From Prosthecobacter fusiformis (GTDB lineage: Bacteria; Verrucomicrobiota; Verrucomicrobiia; Verrucomicrobiales; Verrucomicrobiaceae), in assembly GCF_004364345.1 (NCBI RefSeq), contig NZ_SOCA01000001.1, forward strand, positions 1,178,001 through 1,242,000: a DNA stretch of 64,000 nucleotides, written 5' to 3'. Below are positions 25,601 through 34,398 of this stretch, piece after piece. The notes beneath the pieces are model-generated. The model was not told the DNA's origin. It searched no databases and worked only from the letters and a program-made list of their open reading frames with translations. The translations under genes were made by a program, and so were the position numbers. The number at the start of each line of letters is the position of its first letter. Within the stretch, counting starts at the first letter, position 1.

Positions 25601-28600
25601 GTCCAGCAACCCTGTGATCTCCGTGACCGGACCGGGTGAGCCCGTTTTTCTGACATCAGACAAAGGCAAGGGCAGCCGCTCCGGACTCACCCCTTGCACA
25701 TGGTAAGCCTGGCCCTGGGTGCGGGTCAAAATTTCCCTCAAATATCGGTCCGCTGCCGCATCGTCCGCCAGCCGCAGGCATTTAAGCGCAATCCTAAGCT
25801 GGGAACGCGCATCCCAGGGACGTACCCGGGCCACCTGCTCGTAAACCCGCCTTTCCGCCTCGTCCTGACCCGTCGTTTTATAGTGCTCGGCTAGGTTTTC
25901 CAATGCCACCACATCTTGGGAAAACCGGCTCTCCAGGCGCCGACGCACCCGGTCAGCTTCCTCGATCTGGAAGGTCTGCTCCAGCAATTCCACCAGCCTT
26001 CGCGATTCCGCCGCAAGCTCGGCCCCGGACGCCCTAGCAGCGATCTGCTTCTGGAAATAAATGGCCGACTTCAGGTCAGACACGCGCAAGGCCGCCTCCC
26101 GCAACTGGCCTAACGAAAAGGGCGTTTCTGGAGACGTGTAATACGCCTGCTTCATGGACTTAAAGGCCCCTGCATCATCCCCGTCCCGCTCAAAGACCAC
26201 GGCCAGAGCCTCATGATAAAACCCGTCGAAGGGGTGTTTGCGAGTCTGCTCCGTCAGCGCCTTTTGTAACATTTGCAGGCGCTCCTTCGCCAGTTCTGCT
26301 GGCAGTTCCCCACCATCGGCGGACCAGAACAAACGGTCAGCAAAGCGCCGGAAGGCATCGCGGCGGCGTTTCACATCCGTTTCACGTTCCACGATCTCCA
26401 GTTGCACCTGCACATACTCCTCCAGCTTCATCTGGCGCAGGAGCAGATCCGCATACCTTTCCAGCAAGGGTATAGCGGCACTACCACTGGCCTTTTTGAC
26501 CGCCTCTTTCCAAAGTTTCAGCGCATCATCCATCCGCCGCTGAATGGTATAGGTCTGGGTAAGTGCGGAGAGAAGCTGGTCGGATTCCGGCATTTCCCGA
26601 TACGCTTGCTCCAGCAAGCGCGTAGCCTCGGTGGCCAGCAAAGGAGTCGGGCCGCTACTGCGCCACCGGCTGTTTTGAGAAGCGGCCACGGACGCCTGTT
26701 CAGTTTCCATCAGCAGCTCACTCAGGCGCAGCGTGTAGCGCACCTTGTTAGGCACATCCCGCTGCATCAGACGCTTCAGCACACGCATCGCCAGCGCCTT
26801 GTTTTTATCTGTGATGGCCAGGTCCAGGAGCATCTTCTCGGCTTCCAGAGAAATCTCACGAAGCCGTCCCGTGGCAGGATCCGTCTGCAACCGCAACAAC
26901 ATCTGATAAGCCTCATCCAGCAGTTCAGTGCGCAGAGCCCACCAAGCAGCACGGAAGACTTCATGGTCTAGGCTGGAAGCTGTAAGGATGGATTGCTTGG
27001 ACTTATTCTCATCCACTGGGACGAAAAAGCGCCGGGCTCTCTCCATCACCGCTTCCGGCAGGACGCTTTCAACAGGTTCCTCCGTGGCCCCACTGGCGAA
27101 ACCACGGCCAGTAAAGGCATCAGGCAGGCGGAATTCCCCCGCCGTGCCCTGCACTCGACGAGATTCTGTTTTCTGATCCCCCATCAGAACAGAGAAAAGC
27201 CTTTCATCCACATCCAGACGGTCCTCATCCGTGGTGCTGGCATTCCAGGCTTTTTCCAACAGTTCCGCCGCCTCAGCCCCGTCGCCATGCTCAGCCAGCA
27301 GATCCGCCAGCCGCAGCCACTCTTCCCTCCCGGCAGCAGGTTTTCCCGCCGCCTCGCGGGCCAGGATAATGGCGCTGTCCAGATCATTGCCTGAAGCCAT
27401 GAAAGCCGCAGAATCATTGAGGCGGCGTTGTTTTTCCTCCGGTGAGGGTGCCTGTTCAGTGAACTCCCGCAGCAGCGCCTCCGCCTTGGCCGTGTCCGAG
27501 CGTGCCCGGTAAAAGCCGGCCAGTTCAAAGAGGGCTTCCGCCTTGGAAGGTTCGCGTTCCACCCGGCTCTTCAGGATCAGCTCGATCACTGCATCCAGCG
27601 CGCGGTTTTGGGCAAAATTAAAGGCCTGTTTTTCGACCTCCTCGCTCTGTCCTTGGGCCTCAAGAAGTTGCTTGAGACGGGCCGTGGCCTCCGCTGGTTT
27701 CCCCTGGCGCAGATCCGCCTCACAGCGCAGGAAGACAATGGCAGGCAGGTCTCCGCCATCTGCTTTCATTCGCTCATCCAGCAATTGGGCCGCCTCGGCA
27801 GCACCATCATGATCCAGCAGCGCCCGCACCAGTTCCCAGCGATAATCATCCACCTGGGGAAGCTCTTTCACCAACACCCGCAGGGCTGCCAGATGCTCAT
27901 CCAGATCCACCGTGATCTCATAAAACCGTGCCAGATCCCGCCAGGCCTGTTCGCTGACGGGTTTTTGACCGGCTGCTTTTTGCAGTTGCCCGCGCAGATC
28001 ATCCAGATTCCCAAATCGCTCATGAAGGCGCACCCGTCGGCGGAAAAACTCCAGGTAACGCCCATCACGAAAATCCAGCAAAGCCAGCCCCTTCAGCAAG
28101 GCGTTGTCCGCTTTGGCAAATTCATCAGCATGCTCTAAAATTCGCGCCAAATCATACAGGGCGTCCAGCCTTTTTTGCGGGTCTGCTTGCTCAGCAAGAG
28201 CGCTATAAAAAGTGGCTGCACGAGCTGGAAAACCCGCACGCAAAAGCAGTTCAGCTACCTGCCGGGCCATCTCTGTATCCCCAGGCCGCAGGCGTGCCGC
28301 CTCCTCCCAGGCTTTGGCAGCCGCTTCCATTTCCCCAGAGCCGAGAGCCAGGGTGCCTACCTCAATCCAGGCCTGTGGCAGCGCCGGGTCCCCAGCCTCC
28401 ATGCCCTCCGCCCAGCGACGCATCAGAGTATAGGCCAGACCAGGATCAGCCTGCTCGCTCGCCACATCCGCACGGGCACGCAGAGCTCGGAAATTTTTGG
28501 GCTGTGCCTTGAGCACTTCATCGTAAAGTTCAGCCGCTTTTTTCAAATCTCCTGCCCGCCGGTAGAGATGCCCCTGCACTAGTAGAACCGTGGGATGCCG

Positions 28601-28837
28601 TGTCGCCTCCGCCTGTGCGGAAATGTTTTCCAGCAGCAGCGGAGTGGCACCGTGTTTTTCATAAAGTCCCCACAGGAGATCCACGACACGTCCATAGTCC
28701 GGCTGACTGACTAGCAACGACAGGTATTCATTTGCCAGTCGTGTTTCGCGCTCTCCCCAGGATTTAGGAGGCTCCTGCGCCCCTAATCTGCCCAGCAAAC
28801 ATGCAACCAGGAACCCCACCAACAGAAGATGGCGCAT
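22628..28837 (-). CDS. Giant exported TPR-repeat protein
   Basis: Starting at the ATG at 28837 the protein is about 2069 residues long with a signal peptide (MRHLLLVGFLVACLLGRLGA). Most of its length is built of tetratricopeptide-like helix pairs, for example LVQGHLYRRAGDLKKAAELY, AWEEAARLRPGDTEMARQVA and AENLAEHYKTTGQDEAERRV. No catalytic domain was spotted. Such size and repeat content suggest a large periplasmic or outer-membrane scaffold. The ATG at 28867 and the one at 28894 are other possible starts; 28837 was preferred because it leads straight into the signal peptide. It heads an operon with the lipoprotein (4-base overlap) and the SNase-like gene. Confidence 0.75.
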   Translation of the reverse strand: MRHLLLVGFLVACLLGRLGAQEPPKSWGERETRLANEYLSLLVSQPDYGRVVDLLWGLYEKHGATPLLLENISAQAEATRHPTVLLVQGHLYRRAGDLKKAAELYDEVLKAQPKNFRALRARADVASEQADPGLAYTLMRRWAEGMEAGDPALPQAWIEVGTLALGSGEMEAAAKAWEEAARLRPGDTEMARQVAELLLRAGFPARAATFYSALAEQADPQKRLDALYDLARILEHADEFAKADNALLKGLALLDFRDGRYLEFFRRRVRLHERFGNLDDLRGQLQKAAGQKPVSEQAWRDLARFYEITVDLDEHLAALRVLVKELPQVDDYRWELVRALLDHDGAAEAAQLLDERMKADGGDLPAIVFLRCEADLRQGKPAEATARLKQLLEAQGQSEEVEKQAFNFAQNRALDAVIELILKSRVEREPSKAEALFELAGFYRARSDTAKAEALLREFTEQAPSPEEKQRRLNDSAAFMASGNDLDSAIILAREAAGKPAAGREEWLRLADLLAEHGDGAEAAELLEKAWNASTTDEDRLDVDERLFSVLMGDQKTESRRVQGTAGEFRLPDAFTGRGFASGATEEPVESVLPEAVMERARRFFVPVDENKSKQSILTASSLDHEVFRAAWWALRTELLDEAYQMLLRLQTDPATGRLREISLEAEKMLLDLAITDKNKALAMRVLKRLMQRDVPNKVRYTLRLSELLMETEQASVAASQNSRWRSSGPTPLLATEATRLLEQAYREMPESDQLLSALTQTYTIQRRMDDALKLWKEAVKKASGSAAIPLLERYADLLLRQMKLEEYVQVQLEIVERETDVKRRRDAFRRFADRLFWSADGGELPAELAKERLQMLQKALTEQTRKHPFDGFYHEALAVVFERDGDDAGAFKSMKQAYYTSPETPFSLGQLREAALRVSDLKSAIYFQKQIAARASGAELAAESRRLVELLEQTFQIEEADRVRRRLESRFSQDVVALENLAEHYKTTGQDEAERRVYEQVARVRPWDARSQLRIALKCLRLADDAAADRYLREILTRTQGQAYHVQGVSPERLPLPLSDVRKTGSPGPVTEITGLLDTVPGLDNSEMSRLRAFLNLQRPEFSELPEPVELVRLRVIEELARLRVQQKDEVALQQWRMEWSNPQRAPVERLWALYYAGAGSEFRSLLRQTLKDARTLEASFCLAWLTLRSHGMTDAIAWARQSALDSPVLEERKRLLLAVVAMLGDLDTFRYAKGELTELGAARLLQNTSTLEITRDLQDQQRYAEGLELGESLRQNATSLADDYALFLSRIAESAERWDLAREYLGQVVRGPVKAGAYRGTYDPYLYSLSMANRLATSEQEREETLRAAWKRLQSTPDSSLTRLRKSAVAGLAGAQDTAAEELRDFIAGDFLGARRMGESQGLLMPQGSTRHEEAMHLRGLWEETREIQASFVQQGLGGVVQKANEGLVATWGSVGLSSRTGQEFTEWRLGHLTRQLREVDYPTRLRLIREYLVSVDMNMEVSVETLSELGGRLESQGMAREAIEVYRLLPGRAPANPEYAQWLIRASESAKETQMGIKFTLQLILAEPPMKPPQPGEEVLREKHAYFLAQDFNLAELRQRGFDPPDSRNLQGRIPPEVPYLRELALLHERLGQDKEALEVWSRLHQSFTDNASRGIAPDAESCLHQARLLHRLGRDEEALKSLRTVPLTEAAGAQGREVLKLRAELVAAAGGWDEFRSLMAVAVERKSLDAIAHLAELLKKYDRATEALNFLTQGERSVQADADRFSLRMELLKLLVQDPSWTPERGRSQVASLLRVRSRDRDALIQFVDWMTQQAKGANQKAWIRLLRAEARAGLDRPLAALALCALATAEMPEKTGDDIASGWEAAKEGDRVCLELGAEALLKNGRARWAWAACLTLQELPTLRLDGRRLPMMVRVAHAIGERALVQEFFSEVIRRSVPGGVQPIEWAQAFEDVGEVGLARELYQEALAKLDATQSMQPDLSTGWVRFLIRHHDYEAAEIYLMRESWSLVNDSANLIFELYQAWDKLASIEAELPKFHLPAGVKKEALFLSRRALGLPPPTPQP

Positions 28838-28976
28838 CGGGCGTGGATATGATGAGGAAACCTGCATGGGCCTAGACACATACGAGCATACCACGCTCCA
28901 TGTTCATGCAGAAGGTAAAAGGCTAACTGCGGAAATGGAGGTCATTTCAGCACGCCAATGAAAAGCCCAAAACCAT

Positions 28977-29005
28977 TTTAGATCACGATTTCTCAATTGT
29001 AATAA
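28977..29005 (+). promoter_or_regulatory. Possible promoter of the prepilin-like gene
   Basis: TTTAGA, a 17-base spacer and TAATAA lie in an AT-rich stretch 90 bases before the chosen start at 29096. Both hexamers differ from the sigma-70 consensus at two to three places, so this is only a candidate. No other feature was seen in the 258 bases between the TPR gene and this one. Confidence 0.25.
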
Positions 29006-29095
29006 TACTAAACCACCATGAATCTCGTTTTTATAGAATTTCGGGTTGAGGGGTGCGCGGAATTTCCATACTATATCCGCGCACCTGCACTGGAG

Positions 29096-29527
29096 ATGAA
29101 TACTGCACATCCAGCTAACCCTTCTCAACCTGGCTTCAGCTTGATCGAAATGCTGATGACCATGGCGGTCCTGGGCATCATGGTGAGTATTGCCTTGCCG
29201 TGGTATGGGAAACAAACCGACGACTTCCGTCAGGCTCGTGACCAAAAGAATGCCCAGAGTATTTGCACGCTCTGCCAGGCAATCGATGCGGCGGGGATAA
29301 ACTTGGTGGAAGAAACCACGACCAGCCTGGAAATCGCCCGTAAACTGTCCGCAGGCATCACCATCAAAAAAGGCACCCTCAAAGGCCGCACCTTCCGTGT
29401 TTCCGGCTTGGGGGAGGAAGAACTGGAAGGAGCCGCCAATTACATGAGCATCGAAGAGGGTCAGGTCTTCTATAAAGGTAACCTGCAAAGCGAGGATGGA
29501 GAAACCCCTCAAAACAGCCAGGGCTGA
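29096..29527 (+). CDS. Prepilin/pseudopilin-like protein
   Basis: From the ATG at 29096 the protein has 143 residues with a type IV prepilin leader. The short N-terminus ends in QPG, followed by FSLIEMLMTMAVLGIMVSIA, the cleavage/methylation motif and hydrophobic helix with the conserved Glu at +5. The body (DDFRQARDQKNAQSICTLC, then TTTSLEIARKLSAG) is short, as in minor pseudopilins. No assembly ATPase or secretin is nearby. An earlier in-frame ATG at 29018 would add a non-hydrophobic leader and is less likely. It is followed after 77 bases by the LolC/E pair. Confidence 0.75.
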   Translation: MNTAHPANPSQPGFSLIEMLMTMAVLGIMVSIALPWYGKQTDDFRQARDQKNAQSICTLCQAIDAAGINLVEETTTSLEIARKLSAGITIKKGTLKGRTFRVSGLGEEELEGAANYMSIEEGQVFYKGNLQSEDGETPQNSQG

Positions 29528-29604
29528 CCGTCACAATATCCCCGCAGAAGCAATCAAGGAGACTCTTTGACCTTTCCGCACAGGACTCCAAAGTAGCCGC
29601 GGCC

Positions 29605-30891
29605 ATGGTGAACCGCGCCTCTCTCTTTTTAGCACTCCGTTATCTGCGTCCGAAGCGCTCCTTTGTATCGGTGATCACGACGATCTCCATCCTAGGAGTG
29701 GCGGTAGGTGTACTCATGATGGTCGTTGTCCGCGCCGTCATGCTCGGGGTGGAAGTGGACTTCCGGGATACCCTCATGGGGGCGGAGCCGCATGTGCTGG
29801 TGGCAAAAGACAACGCTGCCGAAAACGCCCCCCCGTGGCAGGAGGCGCTGAAGCTCGCCAAAGCACAGGCAGGCACCCTTTCCGCAGCACCCTATGCAGG
29901 CGGTATTCTTTACATGGCCCGTGATGATTACCAGACGGGTACCCAGGTCCTGGGACTTTCCAAGGAAGACGGGCAGGCCAATCTGGCCAAGCTCACCCCT
30001 CATCTCATGGACGGCAGCCTGGATCTGCTGGAAGGCACCATCGTTATTTCCGATTACCATGCCCAGCAGCTCGGTGTCCGTTTGGGGGATGAGATCAGCG
30101 TCTATGCCTCGCAGAATGTGAATCTGGCCGTGCGCCAATACGGGGAAGCGAATGAAGAGGATTCCCCGGAAAAAAAGAAAGCCATCCGGGATCAGATCAA
30201 ACTGAATCCCCAACCCCTGCGCATCTCCGGAGTCCTGCGTGCGGAGACGGGCGGTTACAACGGCTACGTCTCCATGCAGACAGGGCAAAAGCTCTTCCAG
30301 TTAGGTCAGGAAGTCACCGGCATCGCCATCGAAATCCGCGATCCTCAGAGTGCTAAAGATTTCACCCGCACCTTGGAACCGCGCCTTCCCGGCTGGAAAT
30401 ATACACTCTGGACCGATGCTGGGGAATCCCGGCTGGCCGCCATGCAGAATGAGCAGATCATGATGCAGTTCGTGCTCTCCATCATCGCCCTTGTCGCCGC
30501 TTTTTCCGTGATGAATACCACCATCACCGTCACGACCCAAAAGCGCCGCGAAATCGGTGTCCTGGCCGCGCTCGGCAGCCAGCCAGGGCAGATCGTCAGC
30601 GTGTTCTTGCTCCAGGCCGTCGTCGTTGGGGTCATCGGCACGGGTCTAGGCCTCATCGGCAGCCTGCTTGTCCTGTGGTTGCGCAATGACATCCGCCAGC
30701 TTCTCACGATGGCCACCGGAGGCCAAGTACATGCTGTGGAGGGTGTCTTTCTCTCCACCATTCCTGCGTATATCCAGCCCATGGACGTGGCCCTGACCTG
30801 TCTTATCTCCGTCGCCCTTTGCATCGTCGCCGGCTTTCTCCCGGCCTGGTTCGCCACCCGCATGGAACCTGCCGAAGCTTTGAGAGACTGA
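29605..30891 (+). CDS. LolC/LolE-type ABC transporter permease (first of tandem pair)
   Basis: The 428-residue membrane protein has the MacB/FtsX layout. One N-terminal helix lies in SLFLALRYLRPKRSFVSVIT and TTISILGVAVGVLMMVVVRA, then comes a large periplasmic domain (residues 45-285). Three C-terminal helices follow (FVLSIIALVAAFSVMNTTIT; VVVGVIGTGLGLIGSLLVLW; LTCLISVALCIVAGFLPAWF). The EIGVLAALGSQPGQI loop is where the ATPase binds. The ALRYLRPKR start is a LolC/E hallmark. These permeases extract lipoproteins for transport to the outer membrane. A close homologue follows immediately; no LolD gene is adjacent. Confidence 0.85.
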   Translation: MVNRASLFLALRYLRPKRSFVSVITTISILGVAVGVLMMVVVRAVMLGVEVDFRDTLMGAEPHVLVAKDNAAENAPPWQEALKLAKAQAGTLSAAPYAGGILYMARDDYQTGTQVLGLSKEDGQANLAKLTPHLMDGSLDLLEGTIVISDYHAQQLGVRLGDEISVYASQNVNLAVRQYGEANEEDSPEKKKAIRDQIKLNPQPLRISGVLRAETGGYNGYVSMQTGQKLFQLGQEVTGIAIEIRDPQSAKDFTRTLEPRLPGWKYTLWTDAGESRLAAMQNEQIMMQFVLSIIALVAAFSVMNTTITVTTQKRREIGVLAALGSQPGQIVSVFLLQAVVVGVIGTGLGLIGSLLVLWLRNDIRQLLTMATGGQVHAVEGVFLSTIPAYIQPMDVALTCLISVALCIVAGFLPAWFATRMEPAEALRD

Positions 30892-30900
30892 AATCATCCC

Positions 30901-32229
30901 ATGTTTTCCAACGCTCCTTTCTTCCTTGCCCTGCGCTACCTGCGACCCAAGCGGTCCCTGGTTTCCATCATCTCCCTCATCTCGGTCCTGGGGGTCATGC
31001 TGGGTGTCGGCGTGCTCGTCGTCGTCATGTCCATCTTCAAAGGCTGGCAAGTCGAGTTCAAACAGCTCATCCTCGGGTTTGAACCCCACATCATCCTGAC
31101 TCAGGATGCCCGCTATACTGGCGAACTACCTGAAGGTGCTCCTGAGCCTGAACGCTCCAACTGGCGTGATGTGCTCAAACAGATGAAACAGCGCCCGGGG
31201 GTCGTCTCCGCCACACCCATGGCTGAAGGCATGATCGCTGCCCGTAACGGCGCTTCGGACCCCGAAGGCGCAGAACTTTTTGGCCTCCGCGATGAACCTG
31301 AAAATGGCCTTCTCAAAAAGCTCGGTCAGCACCTTTTAGAAGGAGAGCTTAACCTCAAGAACGACAACATCGTGCTCACCGACAAACTCGCTGATAAACT
31401 CGGCGTCAGAGTCGGTGATGTCCTCTCCATTCTCGCCTCCGAAACCATCCGCCAAATGATTGGCGAAATGCGGACAGCTGAGGAAACCACCGACCCGAAA
31501 GAAGCCGAAGCGGTGCGGGACGAGATCGTCGTCCTGCCGCGTGATCTGACAGTCGTGGCCATTCTCCGCGCGGATACGGCGGGAGATCGCTGCTACGCGC
31601 CCCTCTTTGTCGCCCAGGAGCTCTTCAATCTCGAAGACGATGTCACAGGCATTGAAGTGGAAATTACAGATCCTGACCAAGCCGAGACCTTCGCCCAGCA
31701 GCTTTTCGACGACTCCAGTCTGCCCATGGATTGGAACATCCGTACCTGGAGCAACACCCACGGGGCTAAGCTCCAGTCCGTGGAAAATCAGCAGTCCCTC
31801 ATGTACTTTCTGCTGTTTTTCATCATGCTCGTGGCCGCCATTTGTGTGATGAACACCACCATCACCGTCACCGTACAAAAGCGACGGGAGATTGGCATTT
31901 TGACCGCGCTTGGCAGCCGTGCACTTCAGATCGTAACCATCTTCCTCGTCCAGGCAGGGGTCGTTGCCATTTGCGGCATCATCCTTGGCATTATCGGCGG
32001 CATGCTCGTGCTCCATTTCCGCAATGACCTGCGCGACTTGATGTCCGAGATAACCGGGCGGGACTTCTTCCCCCAGGAAATGTATTTCCTCAGTGAAATT
32101 CCTTCCCATATCCAGTTCGTAGATCTGGCCTTTATTTGTGGTCTGGCCATCATCCTCTGCCTGCTCGCTGCCCTGATTCCGGCGTGGTTCGCGGCACGTG
32201 TGGACCCTGCCGTGGCGCTGCGGGACTGA
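30901..32229 (+). CDS. LolC/LolE-type ABC transporter permease (second of tandem pair)
   Basis: The 442-residue protein is a paralogue of the preceding gene, with the same start (PFFLALRYLRPKRSLVSIIS), the same four-helix plan (LISVLGVMLGVGVLVVVMSI; YFLLFFIMLVAAICVMNTTI; VVAICGIILGIIGGMLVLHF; FICGLAIILCLLAALIPAWF) and the same coupling loop (REIGILTALGSRALQIV). It begins 9 bases after the first gene stops, so the two are one operon and probably form a heterodimer like LolC with LolE. An ATPase must come from elsewhere in the genome. Confidence 0.85.
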   Translation: MFSNAPFFLALRYLRPKRSLVSIISLISVLGVMLGVGVLVVVMSIFKGWQVEFKQLILGFEPHIILTQDARYTGELPEGAPEPERSNWRDVLKQMKQRPGVVSATPMAEGMIAARNGASDPEGAELFGLRDEPENGLLKKLGQHLLEGELNLKNDNIVLTDKLADKLGVRVGDVLSILASETIRQMIGEMRTAEETTDPKEAEAVRDEIVVLPRDLTVVAILRADTAGDRCYAPLFVAQELFNLEDDVTGIEVEITDPDQAETFAQQLFDDSSLPMDWNIRTWSNTHGAKLQSVENQQSLMYFLLFFIMLVAAICVMNTTITVTVQKRREIGILTALGSRALQIVTIFLVQAGVVAICGIILGIIGGMLVLHFRNDLRDLMSEITGRDFFPQEMYFLSEIPSHIQFVDLAFICGLAIILCLLAALIPAWFAARVDPAVALRD

Positions 32230-32302
32230 GAATAAAACAACGACCGCTCAAGAAGTGGATTCTTGTTTTGCCCAGGCTTCTTCAGTACTCCATAGTCAAC
32301 GG

Positions 32303-32962
32303 ATGCCTCCCATTCGCGCCATCCTTTTTGACTTCGACGGACTGATCGTGGACACAGAAAGTGTCGGCTACCAGACATGGCATGAACTCTATGCAAAGCA
32401 TGGCCATGATCTGCCGGTGGAAATTTATGCCCAAGCGATCGGCACAGAATTCAATGATCTCTATGACCCGCGCCGGGATCTGGATGCGCTGATGGGGAAA
32501 GCCCTGCTATGGGAAGAACTGGAAGAGGGCCGAAGGGTGCGGGAGACGGAGCTTCGCACCTCCCTAGTCACCCTGCCGGGCGTGATTGACCGACTGGAAG
32601 AAGCCCGTGCGCTGGGTCTGCCTTGCGCAGTGGCGAGCAGCAGCCCTCTGTCATGGGTCGGTGGGTGGATCGAGCAGCTTGGACTGCGCCCCTATTTCCA
32701 TCACCTGACCACCTTGGATGATACGGGCAAGGTTAAGCCTGACCCCAGCCTGTTTCTGCATGCTGCGGACCGGATGGGAGTGGAGCCGGAGCACATCCTC
32801 GTTTTTGAAGACTCCCTCAACGGACTGCGGGCGGCCAAGGCGGCGGAGATGCGCTGCATCGTCGTCCCAGGCCCCATGACACGGCATCTGAATTTTGAAG
32901 GAGCCTTGCGCCGGGTGGGATCCCTGGCCGAGGTGTCCCTTCAGGAGCTTGTGGAAAAATGA
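32303..32962 (+). CDS. HAD-superfamily hydrolase, beta-phosphoglucomutase-like
   Basis: The 219-residue enzyme holds all HAD motifs: DFDGLIVDTE (motif I), ASSSPLSW (motif II), GKVKPDPSLF (motif III Lys) and FEDSLNGLRAAKAA (motif IV). The cap of about 70 residues after motif I matches the phosphoglucomutase/phosphatase subfamily I. The likely reaction is hydrolysis or transfer of a sugar phosphate in the cytoplasm; the substrate cannot be read from the sequence. The ATG at 32303 was chosen because the conserved first strand, IRAILFDFDG, starts right after it. The next gene starts 3 bases after the stop. Confidence 0.8.
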   Translation: MPPIRAILFDFDGLIVDTESVGYQTWHELYAKHGHDLPVEIYAQAIGTEFNDLYDPRRDLDALMGKALLWEELEEGRRVRETELRTSLVTLPGVIDRLEEARALGLPCAVASSSPLSWVGGWIEQLGLRPYFHHLTTLDDTGKVKPDPSLFLHAADRMGVEPEHILVFEDSLNGLRAAKAAEMRCIVVPGPMTRHLNFEGALRRVGSLAEVSLQELVEK

Positions 32963-32965
32963 CCC

Positions 32966-34390
32966 ATGGCCAATCCTGACCTTTCAGCCTTGAACCTGCC
33001 TCTCGCGGCGCGTTACACACGCTTTCGCGAGTCCGTGTATATGGGGCTGGAGGAGATCACCCTTCCTGGATACAGCCAGCCGATGAGCGAGCTGGATTTG
33101 CAGAGCCTTTGGTTCGGCGGCTCATTTGGCAGCCAGTTCACCAGTGTGGATGGGAAAGCCGTCCGTATCGTTGACTTCGGAATCTGGAACTCCAGCGCCG
33201 GACCTGACTTTACAGGCTGCACCGTGGAAGTGGGAGGACAGAAACTGCGCGGGGATATCGAACTGGACCCGGATGCACGCGACTGGGAGCGCCATGCGCA
33301 TGGAGCCAATCAGGACTATACGAAGGTCGTGCTGCACCTGTTTATGGATGCCCCGCTGGAGCGCTTTTTTACCCGTAACTGCGAGCATCGCGAAATCGTG
33401 CAGGTCCAGTTGAATCCGGCGTCTTTGCCGGATCAGGCCAAACCCAACCTTGGCCTAGCGGCAGCTCGGTTAGGCCGTTGCCATGCGCCCCTGCGTGAGA
33501 TGGAAACAGAGCGCGTGCAGTCCCTGCTGGAATCCGCCGCCCAACACCGGCTGGAGAAAAAAAGCCTGCGCCTGCATCGCTGTGTGGCGGCGCATGGACG
33601 CGAGCAGGCTGTTTATCAAGCTCTGGCCCAGGCGCTGGGCTACAGGAACAACCAGCAGCCATTCAATATCCTGGCGCAGCGCCTGCCGGTGAAGCGGTTG
33701 CAAAAGCTGCCTCCGGCTGAGCGTGAATCCTTACTCTTCGGCGTCAGCGGTTTTCTGGAAAGCGTGCGTTACGAAGACACCCTGCCAGAGACACGCGCCT
33801 ACCTGCGCGAGCTGTGGGAAAGCTGGTGGAAACAAAGGGATGCCTCCCAACGCTGGTTGCTGCCCCAGCAGGCTCTGCGCTGGAAGCTCGCCGCCATCCG
33901 TCCGGGCAATCACCCACAACGCAGGCTGGGTGCCCTGGCCGCGATGCTGAAGCAATGGCCCCAGGTGTCTGCACCGCTGCTGGATGCAGGCCGTTGGTCC
34001 CAGGAAGGCTGGAGAGAGACCCTGCTTTCCTTAAAGCACGACTTCTGGTCCACCCATTACACCTTATTGGCAGAGGGGGCTGCCAAGCCGCTGGCACTCA
34101 TCGGTGAAACGCGCGTGCAGGAAATGCTGGCCAATGTCGCCTACCCTTTACTCATGCCTGAGCGCACACGTCTATGGGCAGAGTATCTGGAGCTGCCTGC
34201 TCTCCTGGATAACCAAAAGGTGCGCAGGGCAGTTCAACGGTTATTTGGTGACAGCCCGCAGGGTACTGAGTTCCAAAAGAAACTGCATCACCATCAGGGG
34301 CTGCTGCAAATCTACGAGGACTTCTGCCTGCAAGATGATTCAGCCTGCGCCGACTGCCCGTTTCCAGAGCGCCTCAAAGACTGGTCTTGA
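32966..34390 (+). CDS. DUF2851 family protein
   Basis: The 474-residue protein carries the DUF2851 features: LQSLWFGGSFGSQFTSVDGK, VRIVDFGIWNSSAGPDFTGC and RGDIELDPDARDWERHAHG near the N-terminus. The C-terminus ends in EDFCLQDDSACADCPFPERL, with three Cys residues that may bind metal. No function is known to me for the family; an N-terminal nuclease-like fold is possible. It follows the HAD gene with a 3-base gap and converges with the kinase-like gene 8 bases away. Confidence 0.75.
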   Translation: MANPDLSALNLPLAARYTRFRESVYMGLEEITLPGYSQPMSELDLQSLWFGGSFGSQFTSVDGKAVRIVDFGIWNSSAGPDFTGCTVEVGGQKLRGDIELDPDARDWERHAHGANQDYTKVVLHLFMDAPLERFFTRNCEHREIVQVQLNPASLPDQAKPNLGLAAARLGRCHAPLREMETERVQSLLESAAQHRLEKKSLRLHRCVAAHGREQAVYQALAQALGYRNNQQPFNILAQRLPVKRLQKLPPAERESLLFGVSGFLESVRYEDTLPETRAYLRELWESWWKQRDASQRWLLPQQALRWKLAAIRPGNHPQRRLGALAAMLKQWPQVSAPLLDAGRWSQEGWRETLLSLKHDFWSTHYTLLAEGAAKPLALIGETRVQEMLANVAYPLLMPERTRLWAEYLELPALLDNQKVRRAVQRLFGDSPQGTEFQKKLHHHQGLLQIYEDFCLQDDSACADCPFPERLKDWS

Positions 34391-34398
34391 GGATGTCC

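Noticed and set aside
22638..28582. Many open frames antisense to the giant TPR gene
   Set aside because: They are explained by the high-GC coding strand; none has a recognisable motif or ribosome-binding site.
28904..29512. Long minus-strand frame opposite the prepilin-like gene
   Set aside because: The plus strand has a convincing prepilin leader; the minus frame shows no domain or signal.
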